This document shows, piece after piece, positions 23,302-35,149 of a stretch of 64,000 nucleotides of DNA. The notes beneath the pieces were generated by a model. That model was not told the DNA's origin. It saw only the letters and a program-made list of their open reading frames with translations, and searched no databases. The DNA comes from Danio rerio (lineage: Eukaryota > Chordata > Actinopteri > Cypriniformes > Danionidae): NCBI RefSeq assembly GCF_049306965.1, contig NC_133198.1, forward strand, positions 40,707,501 to 40,771,500. Direction: 5' to 3'. The translations under genes and the position numbers were made by a program. Positions within the stretch are counted from its first letter, which is position 1; every line of letters begins with the position of its first letter.

Positions 23302-23796
23302 TGTTAAAACGTGCAGTATCGCTTTCGTTTTGTCAAAGTCGCAAGAGACATTGGGAAGTAACGTTATAGGCTACACCTTCAGCTAACATTGAACTCTCTT
23401 TCGAAACCATTTATTCATTTCTTTACACGAACGAAAGCATCAAGAACACGTTTAAATGACCACAGACTGGCAATTCATGACTTTTTTATTATTATTTATG
23501 TTACTAATATTTTAGAGAACTATAAGCAGCATATCCTATGTAGGCTAAACTTCATGTGAGTTTACGTAGCTTATTACTTCAGAATAAAACCCTAGGCATA
23601 TGACAGAAAATAAACTCATATACACAAAATCCCCACATAAATATCAAGTAAAGACACATCTTTCTTTGTAAGCGACATTCACTGACGTTCAAGCTCTGAC
23701 AATGTCACATGATGACCAGCAGGTGGAGGTGCAGGAATAAATATGCACAAGTTCTGGTTCTACAAATAATTTATAAAGCAAACAGCTGTGAGAAGT

Positions 23797-26700
23797 CTAT
23801 TCTTCAACATGCAGCACCAACTTCTGTCTGACTGACTTGCAGCCTTTAACAGCAAATATTCTCTCTTCTTCAGGGAAGTAAGGCATGTCTCTGGCCACTT
23901 CATCAGCCAGTTCATCATCTTTTGTGATGTTCAGATGCTTCATCTCAGCCAAAACACACTGGCGAACATGCTTCAGCTCCAGAGGTAGGAAAGGAATAAA
24001 GTGATCAATCAGATGCTCGTCTATAATACTAGTGTGCAGAAATCCACCTGCAACCACAAATTCAGAAAAGAATACTATAAACATAAGATTAAATGGTTTG
24101 TTGAGTTCAAAACACATTGGCTTTTGAAATATCGTCACCTTAAACTTATAAGATTCTATCTGACATTTTTATCAAAATTGAGTTATTGATATATTCTTAT
24201 AAAATAACAACTTATTTACATTGTGGGATGTTTTTTTTATAAATTGTTTACATTTTAAGACTTTTTTTAATTAAGAAAACAAATGTTACACACATACTGT
24301 TTGCTATATGGAATGCAAAAACTTTGAAGCTCAATATATCAAACTTATTCAGAATGTAGATATAACCTTATAAATCCAAGGTGACAAAATGTTTAAAAAA
24401 TGCAGAGTGGGTGAAAAGTAGGCCTCAGTCTAGGTCAGTGATTCTCAAACTGTGGTACATGTACCACTAGTGGTACGCGGAGGAATCACTAAGTAATTAA
24501 AGAAAAAATGAATACAATTTTAATCATTTGATGCATACGATAACACGGATGTGATCAAAATTGGCTGTTCTCCTAAAGACAATGATCAAAAGCACTGTGC
24601 TTAGAATGTTTACTTTAGTGCATCGAGTCATCAGCCCCTTTCACACAGTGATACCGGTAAATATCTGGAAAATTTCCGGAACGACTTTACCGGTATATTC
24701 AAAAAAGCGCTGTTCACACAGGCGAGGACGTTACGGAAATTATCCGGAAAAGAGCATTCACACATCCATTCCAAAATACCGGTAATTTCTGACATCATTC
24801 ACCACAATTAAACTTTAAACGGCTGCGCTTGTATTTGTAAACATTTGACTAAATTACAGACTCTGTGGATGATCAATATTGTGAATAACTTTCGCAGGAT
24901 CACTTTCGCATGTCGAGATGTTCATAATATGTGCGTGTGCAGGCGCTCACAGGCTGTTTCACAGGCACACGCAAAGCTTGAAGGTAAACAAACAACGGCT
25001 TATCATAAGCATCTCATCGATGATTGTTTACACAGTTGGCATTAAGAAGAACATATAAACGTGATCTGACTAACTTCTAGCAGCTAAATGTGTATGGAAA
25101 AATATTCATAGGCTTTTATTCTCTTAAACCGCGCGGACGTAAATGCGTCTGACTGTTGCGATTGGCTAAAGCAGACGTCTCACGTCAGCACGTTCTAGAC
25201 GTGCACGCGCTTATTACGGCAATCTTCCTTCTGCATTCACAAATTGCCGGTAATGTTACAACTTCTCTTTCCGGAAAATAGCCAGAACGAATTTACCGGT
25301 ATTTTCAAAAAGGACCTGTTCACACATACAACCTTTCCGGAAAATTGCCGGCAATTTTCCGGAAAGATCTGTATGTGTGAAAGGGGCTATCATCAGCTGC
25401 TAAATATCAATCCATATAAGGCAGAACTAGAGAAAGAGGTGTGTGGTGCTTGCAGAGCAGATACTAGAGCAGTGTTCCCCAACCCTTGGGCCACAGACTG
25501 GCACCGGTCTATAGATCAATTAGTACCGAACGATCATTTATTTTGAAGTTTTATTAATTTGAAAAATGACCGTATTCTCTTGTTAAATCTTAGTCACTTA
25601 AGCATCAACATTTAACCAACAGGCTAGCAAAATGAGTAGGAACTGCAGCATGACGATCTTGCGTATTCCAGGCGTGCCCAGTTAAAAACATCTTTTCAGA
25701 ATGCCGCTCCGCAAGTCACATGGTCAAGTTGTCAAATTATATAAATATGGATATGCCTTGTTTTCGAACTGTGCATTGCTGCAGCTGCTTAATTTGGCCA
25801 ACTATGCTACTTTATTTAAATACTGGTCATTTTGGTGGTACTTGGACTTTTTTTTTTTTTTTTTTGAGGTGGTACTTAGTTAAAAACGTTTGAGAACCAC
25901 TGGTCTAGCTAATACTGCCTTTAATAGTTTATGTCTATATCCACAAATAAGAAATCCTGTTTACTAATGTCTGTTTAGAGACAGTAGTTAGTTTATTAGT
26001 ATTTAGTTTTCATCATGACTCTAGTGACATAAGTTCTATAATAATAATAATAAAATATGCGTTATTTAGTGCCTTTTAAACTTAATTCTCAAAGCATTTT
26101 ACACTTAAAATATAGAGGGATAAAACAGCATTGCTTTGTGTAACATGTCTAAATTAAATAAAAAACTAAAACACACTAATAACGCACACCTCAGAGGTAG
26201 GCGAGTCTAAAAAGTGCATCTCATCCTTTGTGTGTTGTTGGGGATGTTTTCATCCACTCTGGGGCGATTTTTGACTCTTAATTTGGCCACAACTTTCTCT
26301 GTTTCAGCAAATGTAATGATTTTTGGTGACAAATGTTATTTTGACACATATTTTGTGAAAATGCTTTAAAAACTCAACACACTCTGTGCAAATTTTATAA
26401 CTCTTTTAAGATGTTTGTGGCTGTTTCGGCCCTATTGACTTCTATTATATTTGTGTCTATATTACTTTTTTTATTGCAAAGCCATGACACCATATGCATA
26501 CACATGCATTCTTAATTTTTTGTGGTTTTCCCTGTTGGGCAGAAGTACAGTTTCTTAATTTTTACTATATTTATATATATTTTTAATTTTAATTGAAAAA
26601 ATCAATGAGGCAAAAAGCCATAAACAACGAAAGGGTTGTAAATTTGAACAGTACATGAGCATTAAAAGATTCTGCATGCCTTAAATTAAAGGGAAGTGAG

Positions 26701-28807
26701 TTCCCATAGAATGCAGACAAGTTAAGGGAACTTTTAAAAGACTGGAAACAGAGATCAGGAGAGTAAACTGTTAAAAGTTCTAGGAAATATTGAGGTGCCA
26801 AATCATACAATACTTTAAATGTACATTCTATAGCCATTAAAGGGATAGTTCACTTAAAAATGCAAAATTTTTCATCATTTACTGAGATGTTTTGAAGAAA
26901 GTAGGAAACTGGTAACCATTAACTTGTATAGTATTTGTTATTCCTACTATAGAGTGTCAATCGTTACCGGTTATTCAAAAATGTCTTCTTTTTGTGTTCA
27001 ACAGATAAAAGAATCTCATAAGTTTGGAACCACTTGAGTGCGAGTAAATACTTTGTTGATTTTCATTTTTAGCTGATGTTTCTCTTTAACTATTGCCTAT
27101 TAGTTTACAGCCACCCTGCATATCCGTGCAAAATAATTGAACTATTCAATTATTTTACAACTAATCACTAATACACACAGTTCTTATCATTGTAAACATT
27201 TGTAGAGATTTTAATCTCCAGCTCCCTGCTGTTCATCCACAGATCTTCCCGATTTTTCCCTTCTCTCCAAAAATCTAGAGCCAAGTCAGCAATCACTTTC
27301 CCACCAGCATTGCTACAAATAAACACAGATCATCATTAGTGACAGTCTTATGGGAGAGAAGAGGTAAGCTATTTAATTACCATTACATCATTCTTGAATC
27401 TTTGTATAGCTATTCTGTTACATGCAGCAACAGTTGTGGAAATCAATGATTTTACTGCATCACCTGAGAAAAATGAAGATTGCATTGTGAAATGATACTC
27501 CATTCACCAGAGAGTAGTCCAGAAAAGGTTTTAAGACATCAATCAGCTGTGGCTGCATCTTGTCCATTTCATCAAATATAAACATGGAGCGGGGAAAGCT
27601 GGATACATTTCCATAAATCCACTGCCTTAGCTGAGCCTGAATAGACAGAATTATTCCCAAAATGTGCCATATACTGTATATAATCTGTATCCATCTCACT
27701 TTCTTTAAATTAAATAATGAGTAAGTTTTTTTTTTACTTTGTAAACACTTAGCTAAAAGAAGATCTTTGTGGTAAAAATTATGCGACGGTGAACGTGATA
27801 CCAGGTTGGACATGAACAATGATTGTTGACAATAAAAATATTTGTTACCGTATATTAATAATTTGCAAATTTGTTCAAATAAATATTTGCTATAAAAAAT
27901 AAAACATTGGTTCCATAGCATGAATATATAGCTGAAGTCAGAATTCTTCTCCCCCGTGTGAATTTTCTTTTCTTTTTCAAATATTTCCCAAATGATGTTA
28001 AACAGAGCAAAGAAATTTTCACAGAATTTCTTATCATATCATATCATTCTTCTGGAGAAAGTCTTATTTGTTTTATTTTGGCTACAATAAAAGCAGTTTT
28101 TAATTTAAAGTCACTAACATTAGCCCCCTTAAGCAATGTTTTGTTTCGATTGTCTACAGAACAAACCTGCCCCAGTAAAAGCTTTGAAATACAATTTACT
28201 TTATGCAAGTGTATTAATTTAGAGTGGTAATCCCACAACAAAAATGATGAGGGCCATTCACATTTGTAACGTTTTGTGTTCCACTTTTGCAAGCGCAAGT
28301 TTGTTATTCTCTATGTGCAACCGAAACAACGCTGGTGAAAACAAACTGACGCATAAGCGCAGAAAACCATTCCCATACGCCTTTATACGCTTCTCCTGCT
28401 CCTGGTGTGAATCCCAGTCGTTTACATGCATGATGAAAAAATAGGCACAGCTCATATGCCGTTAAACTGGAGTACCAGTCTTTTATGTAGAGGTGTCGGC
28501 ATGTAGCAAGTTTTGGAAGTCGACAAAACTAAAGTTTAAATTATGAGTGATGATGTGATAGTGATGATGATCTTATTTTAGGCCGGTAAGACTTGATAAC
28601 AAATTCTCGGCCATGTGTTGGGTCTAAGACAACAGATAATTCCATAAAACATTTTTCCATATTCTATAGAATTGTCCTAATTATAATTCATGCAAAAGAT
28701 TTCTTAATTGATCTTAACATTGTTTCTTTACATAGTTTTTCAGTTAATAATAATAATAATAATAATAAAATTTTTTTGATAAATATAAATAAATTGCTAT
28801 TTTTATT

Positions 28808-28883
<76 letters not shown>

Positions 28884-30688
28884 TATATTCAATATTCAAG
28901 CAACGCCCTGGCTTTGGGTTATTTTAATTAACTATGATGATATAATTGATGACTTTGCAGCAAAAAAAGCAGCATAGGTTCAGATGTAGTGAAATAGTAC
29001 AATTTCAGTTTGTATGCGATCTGAATTATTTGAGTCAAGTACATGTGTTCCGACATGGTGTCTAGGGGGTGAATATGGGGGGTTCGCCCAGGGTGCCATT
29101 CAAACTAGAACCGCCACTGGTTAGTAAAATATTATGTACTGTCATCATGGTAATGATAAAAGAAAATTAAAAATTAGATATTAAAACTGTTATATTTAGA
29201 AATGTGTTGAAAAAAAAATCTACAGGGGCTCTAATAAAATATATATATAACAATAATAATATATATATATTTACAAGGGCGAGGCAGTGGCGCAGTAGGT
29301 AGTGCTGTCGCCTCACAGCAAGAAGGTCGCTGGTTCGAACCTCGGCTCAGTTGCCGTTTCCGTGTGGAGTTTGCATGTTCTCCCTGCCTTCGCGTGGGTT
29401 TCCTCCGGGTGCTCCGGTTTCCACCACAGTCCAAAGACATGCGGTACAGGTGAATTGGGTAGGCTAAATTTTCCATAGAGTATGAGTGTGTGTGTGAATG
29501 TTTCTCAGAGATGGGTTGCGGCTGGAAGGGCATCCACTGCGTAAAAATTTGTAAGTCATTTGCTCATTTGTAAGTCGCTTTGGATAAAAGCGTCTGCTAA
29601 ATGACTAAATGTAAATGTAATGTAAATGTAAAAACTTGCTGGATAAGTTGGTGGTTCATTCCGCTGTGGTGACCCCGGATTAATAAAGGGACTAAGCCGC
29701 AAGAAAATGAATGAATGAATGAATGAATATATTTACAAGTGAAAAATGATTTCAGTAAAAGTTTAACAGAAATGACACAGAGCTTCATTATTGTAAAAAT
29801 AAAAATACTGAGGGCAAATAAAGAATATTGTGGGCCATTTAATGTTTTAGAAACCTATTTTGATATTGCAATACTCACTGTGTATAAGTCAACCTTTCCT
29901 CTATCTGGGAAATTATATTCTGAAACATAAATCTGAACATGCTTGCTCTCTTCCCCTTTTTTGTAAATGTTTCTTGCAAGAATTTTAGTGACGTGATTTT
30001 TCCCGGTTCCTGTAGTGCCATGAAGAGAGAGGACCAGCGGTTTGTTTGGTTTGCTGTCAGTCATAAATGATGATACCGATTTTAATATAACATTAGATGC
30101 GATGTGCTGGCCAAAAAGAAAGTCATTCAAATCTTTCTCCAAACCTGAAAAATGTAGAAATATACAAGTCAAAGATATAGAGGATAATAGAAGAACTATA
30201 AATTAAAATTGTGAGAAACAACACTGGAGTCTCATTCAGTCACTTTTTATAATTAATGCTGTTTTTGTATGTAAACAATTGTAAACGCATGTAAAAATTA
30301 TTTGACCATGTATATGTGGTACCAAGTTGGACATGGTTTGAGAAAAAAATTGTCATGTCAAAAAAATTAAACATTATTTAAATAGCATGACTTTTTTTTA
30401 ACAGAAACCTTTCCCCTTCTACTAAACACTCAAACAAGTAAATATGTGGTTTTTTGGGAAGTTATTGTGACAACAGAAAACTAACAATACTAAAATTTAG
30501 CTATTGAAAACAAATGCCTCTCAGCAATTTTACTCACGTTTAGGGTCAAAAACCAGCAAATCGTCCCTTTCAAAAAATTTGTAAACTGCAGAACGCTTCA
30601 AGGCATCTGTGAAGGCTTCCAGAAAACATGAAGATGAAGTTATATTACTCACAAGCAATAGAGCTGTTAAAATACGCTGCGCTTTCAT
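23797..30688 (-). CDS. torsin family AAA+ ATPase, gene C (tor1-like), five exons
   Basis: Exons in transcript order are 30688-30538, 30144-29879, 27636-27464, 27312-27179 and 24047-23797, giving 324 residues with consensus splice sites. The chosen start (M-K-A-Q-R-I-L-T) matches the signal-peptide start of gene A. An in-frame upstream ATG at 30781 is not conserved in A. Walker A is G-T-T-G-T-G-K-N; Walker B is [10 protein letters not shown]; the G-N-V-S sequon, C-V-L-A-E-M and G-C-K are present. It is the closest paralog of gene A: exons 2-4 are identical in length to those of A, and introns 2 and 4 share old transposon insertions. Intron 4 has since gained a nested hAT element and intron 2 a DANA SINE. 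Predicted as an ER/nuclear-envelope torsin. Confidence 0.9.
24436..25902. mobile_element. non-autonomous hAT element with a nested element
   Basis: Termini CAGTGATTCTCAAAC and GTTTGAGAACCACTG, with an 8-bp target duplication with one mismatch (GTCTAGGT at 24428-24435, GTCTAGCT at 25903-25910). It lies in intron 4 of gene C. Its interior is interrupted by the element at 24633-25388. A 3' piece of the same family is at 14876-15120. Confidence 0.88.
24633..25388. mobile_element. MITE nested in the hAT element (AGCCCCTTTCACACA termini)
   Basis: Terminal inverted repeats AGCCCCTTTCACACA and TGTGTGAAAGGGGCT, bordered by ATC on both sides. The subterminal region has several 'TTTCCGGAAA' and 'TTACCGGTA' palindromes. 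No coding region. Confidence 0.8.
26590..26840 (-). repeat. decayed LINE-like 3' coding remnant, intron 4 of gene C
   Basis: A minus-strand open frame reads like the tail of a fish LINE ORF2 ('[12 protein letters not shown]'). The homologous piece at 6430-6660 in gene A intron 4 is more degraded. Family assignment is weak. Confidence 0.4.
26840..27095. mobile_element. decayed DNA MITE (AAAGGGATAGTTCAC family), intron 4 of gene C
   Basis: Left end AAAGGGATAGTTCAC with a degenerate right inverted end. Orthologous by position to 6660-6925 in gene A. Confidence 0.65.
27930..28170. mobile_element. partial Tc1/mariner-type MITE, intron 2 of gene C
   Basis: Begins 'AGCTGAAGTCAGAATTCTTC' and contains 'GTCTACAGAACAAACC'. 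The matching right half may lie at about 29115-29235, which would mean the element was split by the intervening 0.95 kb. Confidence 0.6.
28827..28880. repeat. (A)n(TA)n microsatellite
   Basis: Poly-A run merging into a TA tract, in intron 2 of gene C. Confidence 0.95.
29278..29726 (+). mobile_element. DANA SINE carrying a nested tRNA-SINE tail, intron 2 of gene C
   Basis: Complete DANA with a perfect 13-bp target duplication, ATATATTTACAAG, at 29265-29277 and 29727-29739. About 85 bp of foreign sequence (29547-29631) interrupts the 3' body. Confidence 0.93.
29547..29631 (+). mobile_element. nested SINE tail fragment inside DANA
   Basis: Contains 'GTCGCTTTGGATAAAAGCGT' and 'CTGCTAAATGACTAAATGTA', the 3' tail shared by many fish tRNA-SINEs and their partner LINEs, then (ATGTAA)n. 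It looks like a 5'-truncated insertion into the DANA body. Confidence 0.75.
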
Positions 30689-31149
30689 TGTTAAAGCAAA
30701 TGATTCAGGTTTCTTCTTGTGTTTCGTTTCTGGTAATGTGCACTCCTTTAGCAATAAGCTGACATGGCAAACTGCATACATGGAGTACTAAAAAAAAAAA
30801 ACGACAACACATATTTCTTGTCTTCCTGGTTTTCAGGTTTGCATGTTGACGTCACTGTAACCATGACCACCTTTTGCACAATAAGCATCTTACTATAAAC
30901 ATGATGATAATATTAATCATTTAAATTGTAGAATTGTGTCCATTTTAGAAACAGAATTTTGTGATTCATTTCTTTGAGTTTGCTATTTAGGTTACAATAG
31001 TCACTACTGACATTTGTTAAAGCCTATATTTTCCATGTTAGATTAGGGTGTGTGTACTATGGGCAATTCGTCACTTGCATGTTGCACTGCCAAATCAAAT
31101 GGAAAATATGTCATACTGCCCATAGTAAACATGCATCTGATGAAGACAT

Positions 31150-31440
31150 TGGCGTACAAAATGCTTGTACTCCTTTTTTCAGCACAAAAGTGTTCTTAAT
31201 TCAAGAATTTTGGAAAAATGTTAAAAAAGAAATAGATGGGATATTAAATGTAGAAATACCCCTAGATCCAGTTGTGTTCTTACTGGGAGCACTGTTCAAA
31301 GAAATGTTTAATAGAGAAACAAGATTTGCACTAAGGCAAACTATTATTACTGGTTGCAAACAAGTAGTACATTGGATGGGAGGAAAAGTGGCTCAGTGGA
31401 TTCAGTGACTTAAACAGGTCCAAATAATGGGGAAAAAAGT
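31150..31440 (+). mobile_element. LINE-1 ORF2 C-terminal fragment (gene C flank)
   Basis: A reading frame ending near 31408 reads F-W-K-N-V-K-K-E-I-D-G-I-L-N, then I-P-L-D-P-V-V-F-L-L-G, then V-A-Q-W-I-Q. This is the pattern of the L1 ORF2 extreme C-terminus. It lies upstream of gene C and its paralog sits upstream of gene A at 13650-13970. Confidence 0.7.
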
Positions 31441-31465
31441 CTGGTTGTCTACAAATGAAGACTGA

Positions 31466-31466
<1 letters not shown>

Positions 31467-31541
<75 letters not shown>
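31467..31541. repeat. (TTA)n microsatellite
   Basis: About 25 uninterrupted ATT/TTA units. The long hydrophobic 'ORF' across it on the minus strand is an artefact. Confidence 0.98.
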
Positions 31542-31544
<3 letters not shown>

Positions 31545-32047
31545 TCAATTAAATTCAATTTAGCTTTATTTATATAGCCCTTTTACAATGTAGATTGTGT
31601 CAAAGCAGCTTCACATAAATGGTCATAGTAACTGGAACAGTGTAGTTCAGTTTTTAGTGTTTAAGTTCAGTTCAGTTCAGTTTAGCTCAGTTCAGTGTGA
31701 TTTAAAATCATTACTGAGAGTTCAAACACTGAAGAGCAAATTCATCGATGCGTAGCTCCACCAATCCTGAACCATGCGAGCCAGTGGTGACAGCGGAGAG
31801 GGGAAAAAAAACTTTACCTGATAGGAGTGAAGAAAAAAAAAAACCTTGAGAGAACCAGACTTAGTTCGGCATGACCATTTTAATTTCTCCGCTGGCCAAA
31901 AGTCTTGTGCTGAGCTGCAGTCACCGCGGTGGAGGCTGGAAGATGGCCTCAGCGAAGACTCGACAGTCCCTGGAGCGTCGCTGGAATCAGACTCATGTTC
32001 TCCACTCCCCATGACCATCAGCGCAGCAGCAGCTCAGGATATGGCCT
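31545..32047 (+). repeat. interspersed repeat, unassigned family (copy 2, longer)
   Basis: The first 290 bp match 8560-8845. The copy then continues through 'CGACAGTCCCTGGAGCGTCG' to 'CAGCTCAGGATATGGCC', followed by short ATT/TATT repeats. Confidence 0.65.
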
Positions 32048-32142
32048 AATTATTATTATTATTATTTATTTATTTATTTTATTTTAGTTTTTTGGGTATT
32101 CCCTCATCTATAAGTGGTTAAATTGTTGGGAAAGGAAAAATA

Positions 32143-32610
32143 GTATATAGAGCTGAAGTCAGATATAGCCCCTCTGTTTATTTTTCCACAATTTCTGTTT
32201 AACTGAGAGAAGATGTTTTCAACACATTTCTAAACATAATAGTTTTAATAACTCATTTCTAATAACTGATTCATTTTATCTTTGCCATGATGACAGTTAA
32301 TAATATTTGACTAGATATTTTTAGACACTTTTTTAACTAGGCAGGTTAGGGTAATTAGGCAAGTTATTGTATAATGATGGTTTGTTCTGTAGATTTACCA
32401 GAAAAATATAGCTTATAAGGGCTAATAATTTTGACCTTAAAATGTTTTTTTTATTCTAGCCGAAATAAAACATATAAGACTTTCTCTAGAAGAAAAAATA
32501 TTATCAGACATACTGTGAAAATTTCCTTGCTATGTAAAACATCAATTGGGAAATATTTAAAAAAGAAAAAAATTCAAAGGGGGCTAATAATTCTGACTTT
32601 AACTGTATAT
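32143..32610. mobile_element. Tc1/mariner-type MITE
   Basis: Termini resembling ATAGAGCTGAAGTCAGA and TCTGACTTTAACTGTAT, with the family's characteristic interior. Same family as 51628-52128 and 57427-57917. Confidence 0.75.
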
Positions 32611-32659
32611 ATTGAAATATTGTTGGAACCACATGAGGTTATTATTATGAGTTATTATT

Positions 32660-33547
32660 AGTTTTTTTTTTTCTCAGTGGCTTTGGTGCATTTCTCACAC
32701 TATTTACTTTTGAACAACAGTTAATGCATTTCTCAAAACAATTAGTACAAACTGCAAAAGCTATTTGATAACCTGCAAACGCATGTCACATGCTCAAAAT
32801 GCAGAGCTCATTCCTTAAAAGCAAGTATTGATGTCAGTGAAAGTGTCAGTAACATCAAGATGAAAAGTCCTGACACCATTGTTTATGAACAAGATAATGT
32901 TTTCATTATGACAGTTTACTCTGAAGATTTTTTACAATGCAATAGTCAGATTTTGCAGACACTTCCTGAAAATCCTTAATACAGCACTATATACTATTTT
33001 ACAGCCATTTGAAAACTGCAGTATAGTTAGACATCACTGCATTTAGTGAGGTATCTGAGTACAAGACACTGAATATGTATGTTTCACATTTCAACTGCAG
33101 ATGCTTTTTGCATTTCAAATTTTTTTCACAGCATTGTGCAAAAGAATTAATACACCCTTATTTACAACAAACATAAACTCCCTTTAGTTAGAAAAAAAAA
33201 GATTAATGTTTTTTTATAAAATTAGCTTGACTGATTTTGACAACTAGTTCAACATTTTTAATGACTCGAGTAATGAAACGAGGACTATTAGTTTTATATG
33301 GAGTGACTATTCAGCATTCACAAGTTTAGTTCATTTTGACTGACATGACATAAGCAAATTATAATGTTATAAACAGCAGAGAGTTGTATGAAAGCAGTTG
33401 ATGCATGTCTAAAAGCATTTGCAATTTGTTGGAAGGAATGAGAAACTGCTATTATGATGTGCGCAAGCTACTAATTGTTTTGAGAAATGAATTTACTTTT
33501 ATGCAGATGTAAATAGTGTGGTGAGAAATGCGCCACTAAAAAAACTG
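32660..33547. mobile_element. non-autonomous DNA element with about 30-bp inverted ends
   Basis: The left end 'GCATTTCTCACACTATTTAC' pairs with the right end 'GTAAATAGTGTGGTGAGAAA'. No transposase seen; superfamily not assigned. Confidence 0.7.
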
Positions 33548-33759
33548 TAACAGATTTTTTTATTTGGTGGCGGACTAACCCTTAAAGGATGTTAGTAGGT
33601 GCAGGTAAAGCTGAACAGGAAATAACTTGGAGGAAATTAGATGGAACAGGTTTGAGCAGTAAATTAGTAGGATGACTGGAAAGAATTGAGTTTTGACAAG
33701 TCTGCCTCTTAAAGCATTTGACAAGATGACTGGGTTTGTCTAGTGATGTAAAGAGTGTG

Positions 33760-33940
33760 CCCTTGTATTAGTTGTAGCAGATGCTGTAGTAGTATCAGTA
33801 GTGGTAGTCATTGTTGTAGAGGTGTCAGTATTAGTAGACATTATAGTAGTAATAGTTGTGGTTGTGACTGTAGTAGCAGCAATAGTAGTTGTAATATAAG
33901 TAACTTTCTGTAGTAGTAGTTGGTGTAGTACTTGTGATTT
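33760..33940. repeat. degenerate (GTA)n trinucleotide region
   Basis: About 180 bp dominated by GTAGTA/GTTGTA words with frequent interruptions. Confidence 0.75.
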
Positions 33941-33944
33941 ATTA

Positions 33945-34335
33945 TCATTGTCATTTATTATTACTGTTGTCCTTTCTTTATTTTTACTGTCATTGTTACT
34001 ATCCTACATTACTAAGCATTGTTGTTACTCCCTACCTCTGACTGGTTTTTTTTTTTTATCTGTTTTACTTGTATCTGCGATACTTGCTTAATTTATTGGC
34101 TGATATTGTTCCTAATGTATGTAATCTGATCTTTCCACCAAGTTACCTTTACATGGACACACACACACACACACACATACACAGACACAGACACACACCT
34201 AACAGTACCTGACTATATTGTTTTTGTTTTGTTTTTTATTGTTGTTTTGTTATTTTTTTTGTTGATGTTTTTTTTTTTGTATTTGTATGATTCCAATTTA
34301 TGTACCTTTTTGCATATTCTAATAAAAAAAAGAAG
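33945..34335 (+). other. unassigned, LINE 3'-UTR-like
   Basis: T-rich sequence with a short (CA)n, ending 'TTCTAATAAAAAAAAG', which resembles the 3' end of a zebrafish LINE. No coding sequence is attached, so the call is tentative. Confidence 0.35.
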
Positions 34336-34350
34336 AGTGTGCCCTCTAAC

Positions 34351-34650
34351 TCACTCATTCACTTTGCTTTTGATTAGTCAATGTTTATCAGGGGTCGCCT
34401 CAGTGGAATGAACCGCCAATTACTCTGACACTTTTTTTTTACTGGCCCTTCCAACCATAACCCATCACTTTTTTTCAATTCACATACAGTACTATGGCTA
34501 ATTTAGTTAATTCAATTCACCTATGCCGCATGTCTTTGGACTGTGTGGGAAACCCGGAAGAAACCCATGCAAACTCCACACAGAAGATCTAATAGTCCAC
34601 GATCTAATGGACTCGAACCATGCTATAACCACTTAGCCACCATGCTACCA
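34351..34650 (-). mobile_element. degenerate DANA SINE
   Basis: Reverse-strand DANA body ('GGGGTCGCCTCAGTGGAATG') through a poor tRNA-like head near 34640. More diverged than the other copies. Confidence 0.75.
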
Positions 34651-35149
34651 AAAACTGATGCATTGAAGTTTTTTTTTATTATTATTGAAGTAATTATGAA
34701 CAACCAAAGTTTTAAGTTTTGAACTGTTCTCTTATGTTATCAAAGCAAATTAATTTATATAGCACATTTCATACACAATATGGTGATAATTTAAAGTGCT
34801 TTACATAAACAAGAAGATAAAAAGTATCATAAAATAATCACAATAAATAAAGGAAACAAGAACAACAAATTAAAATAATTAAAAACAGATTAAAAGTTTG
34901 TTAAAACAGGTGTAAGGGAATAAAAAAGAAAGAATGAAAGATTAAAGAATAATAATAGTTGTCTGATGTAGCACAGTGCTCATTCGGTAAAGTCTTGCTC
35001 AACAATTACAAGAAATTATATATGTATTATTCTCTGCCCTGTTTTTGAGCACACTCAGTTTGAATAGACATGGCAATAAACAGTTTTCCATATTAACAGG
35101 CAATGTGTTCATTTGGTAGGGCTCATCCCTATGCCCTAATCCCTTTAAA

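Noticed and set aside
30689-30781. N-terminal extension of gene C from an upstream in-frame ATG
   Set aside because: The frame is not conserved in gene A, whose upstream frame stops, and the downstream ATG begins a good signal peptide.
31331-31558. Membrane protein on the minus strand (poly-Ile)
   Set aside because: It is the translation of a (TTA)n microsatellite. The same applies to Tyr/Ile frames at 28593-28880, 54489-54737 and 55686-55997.
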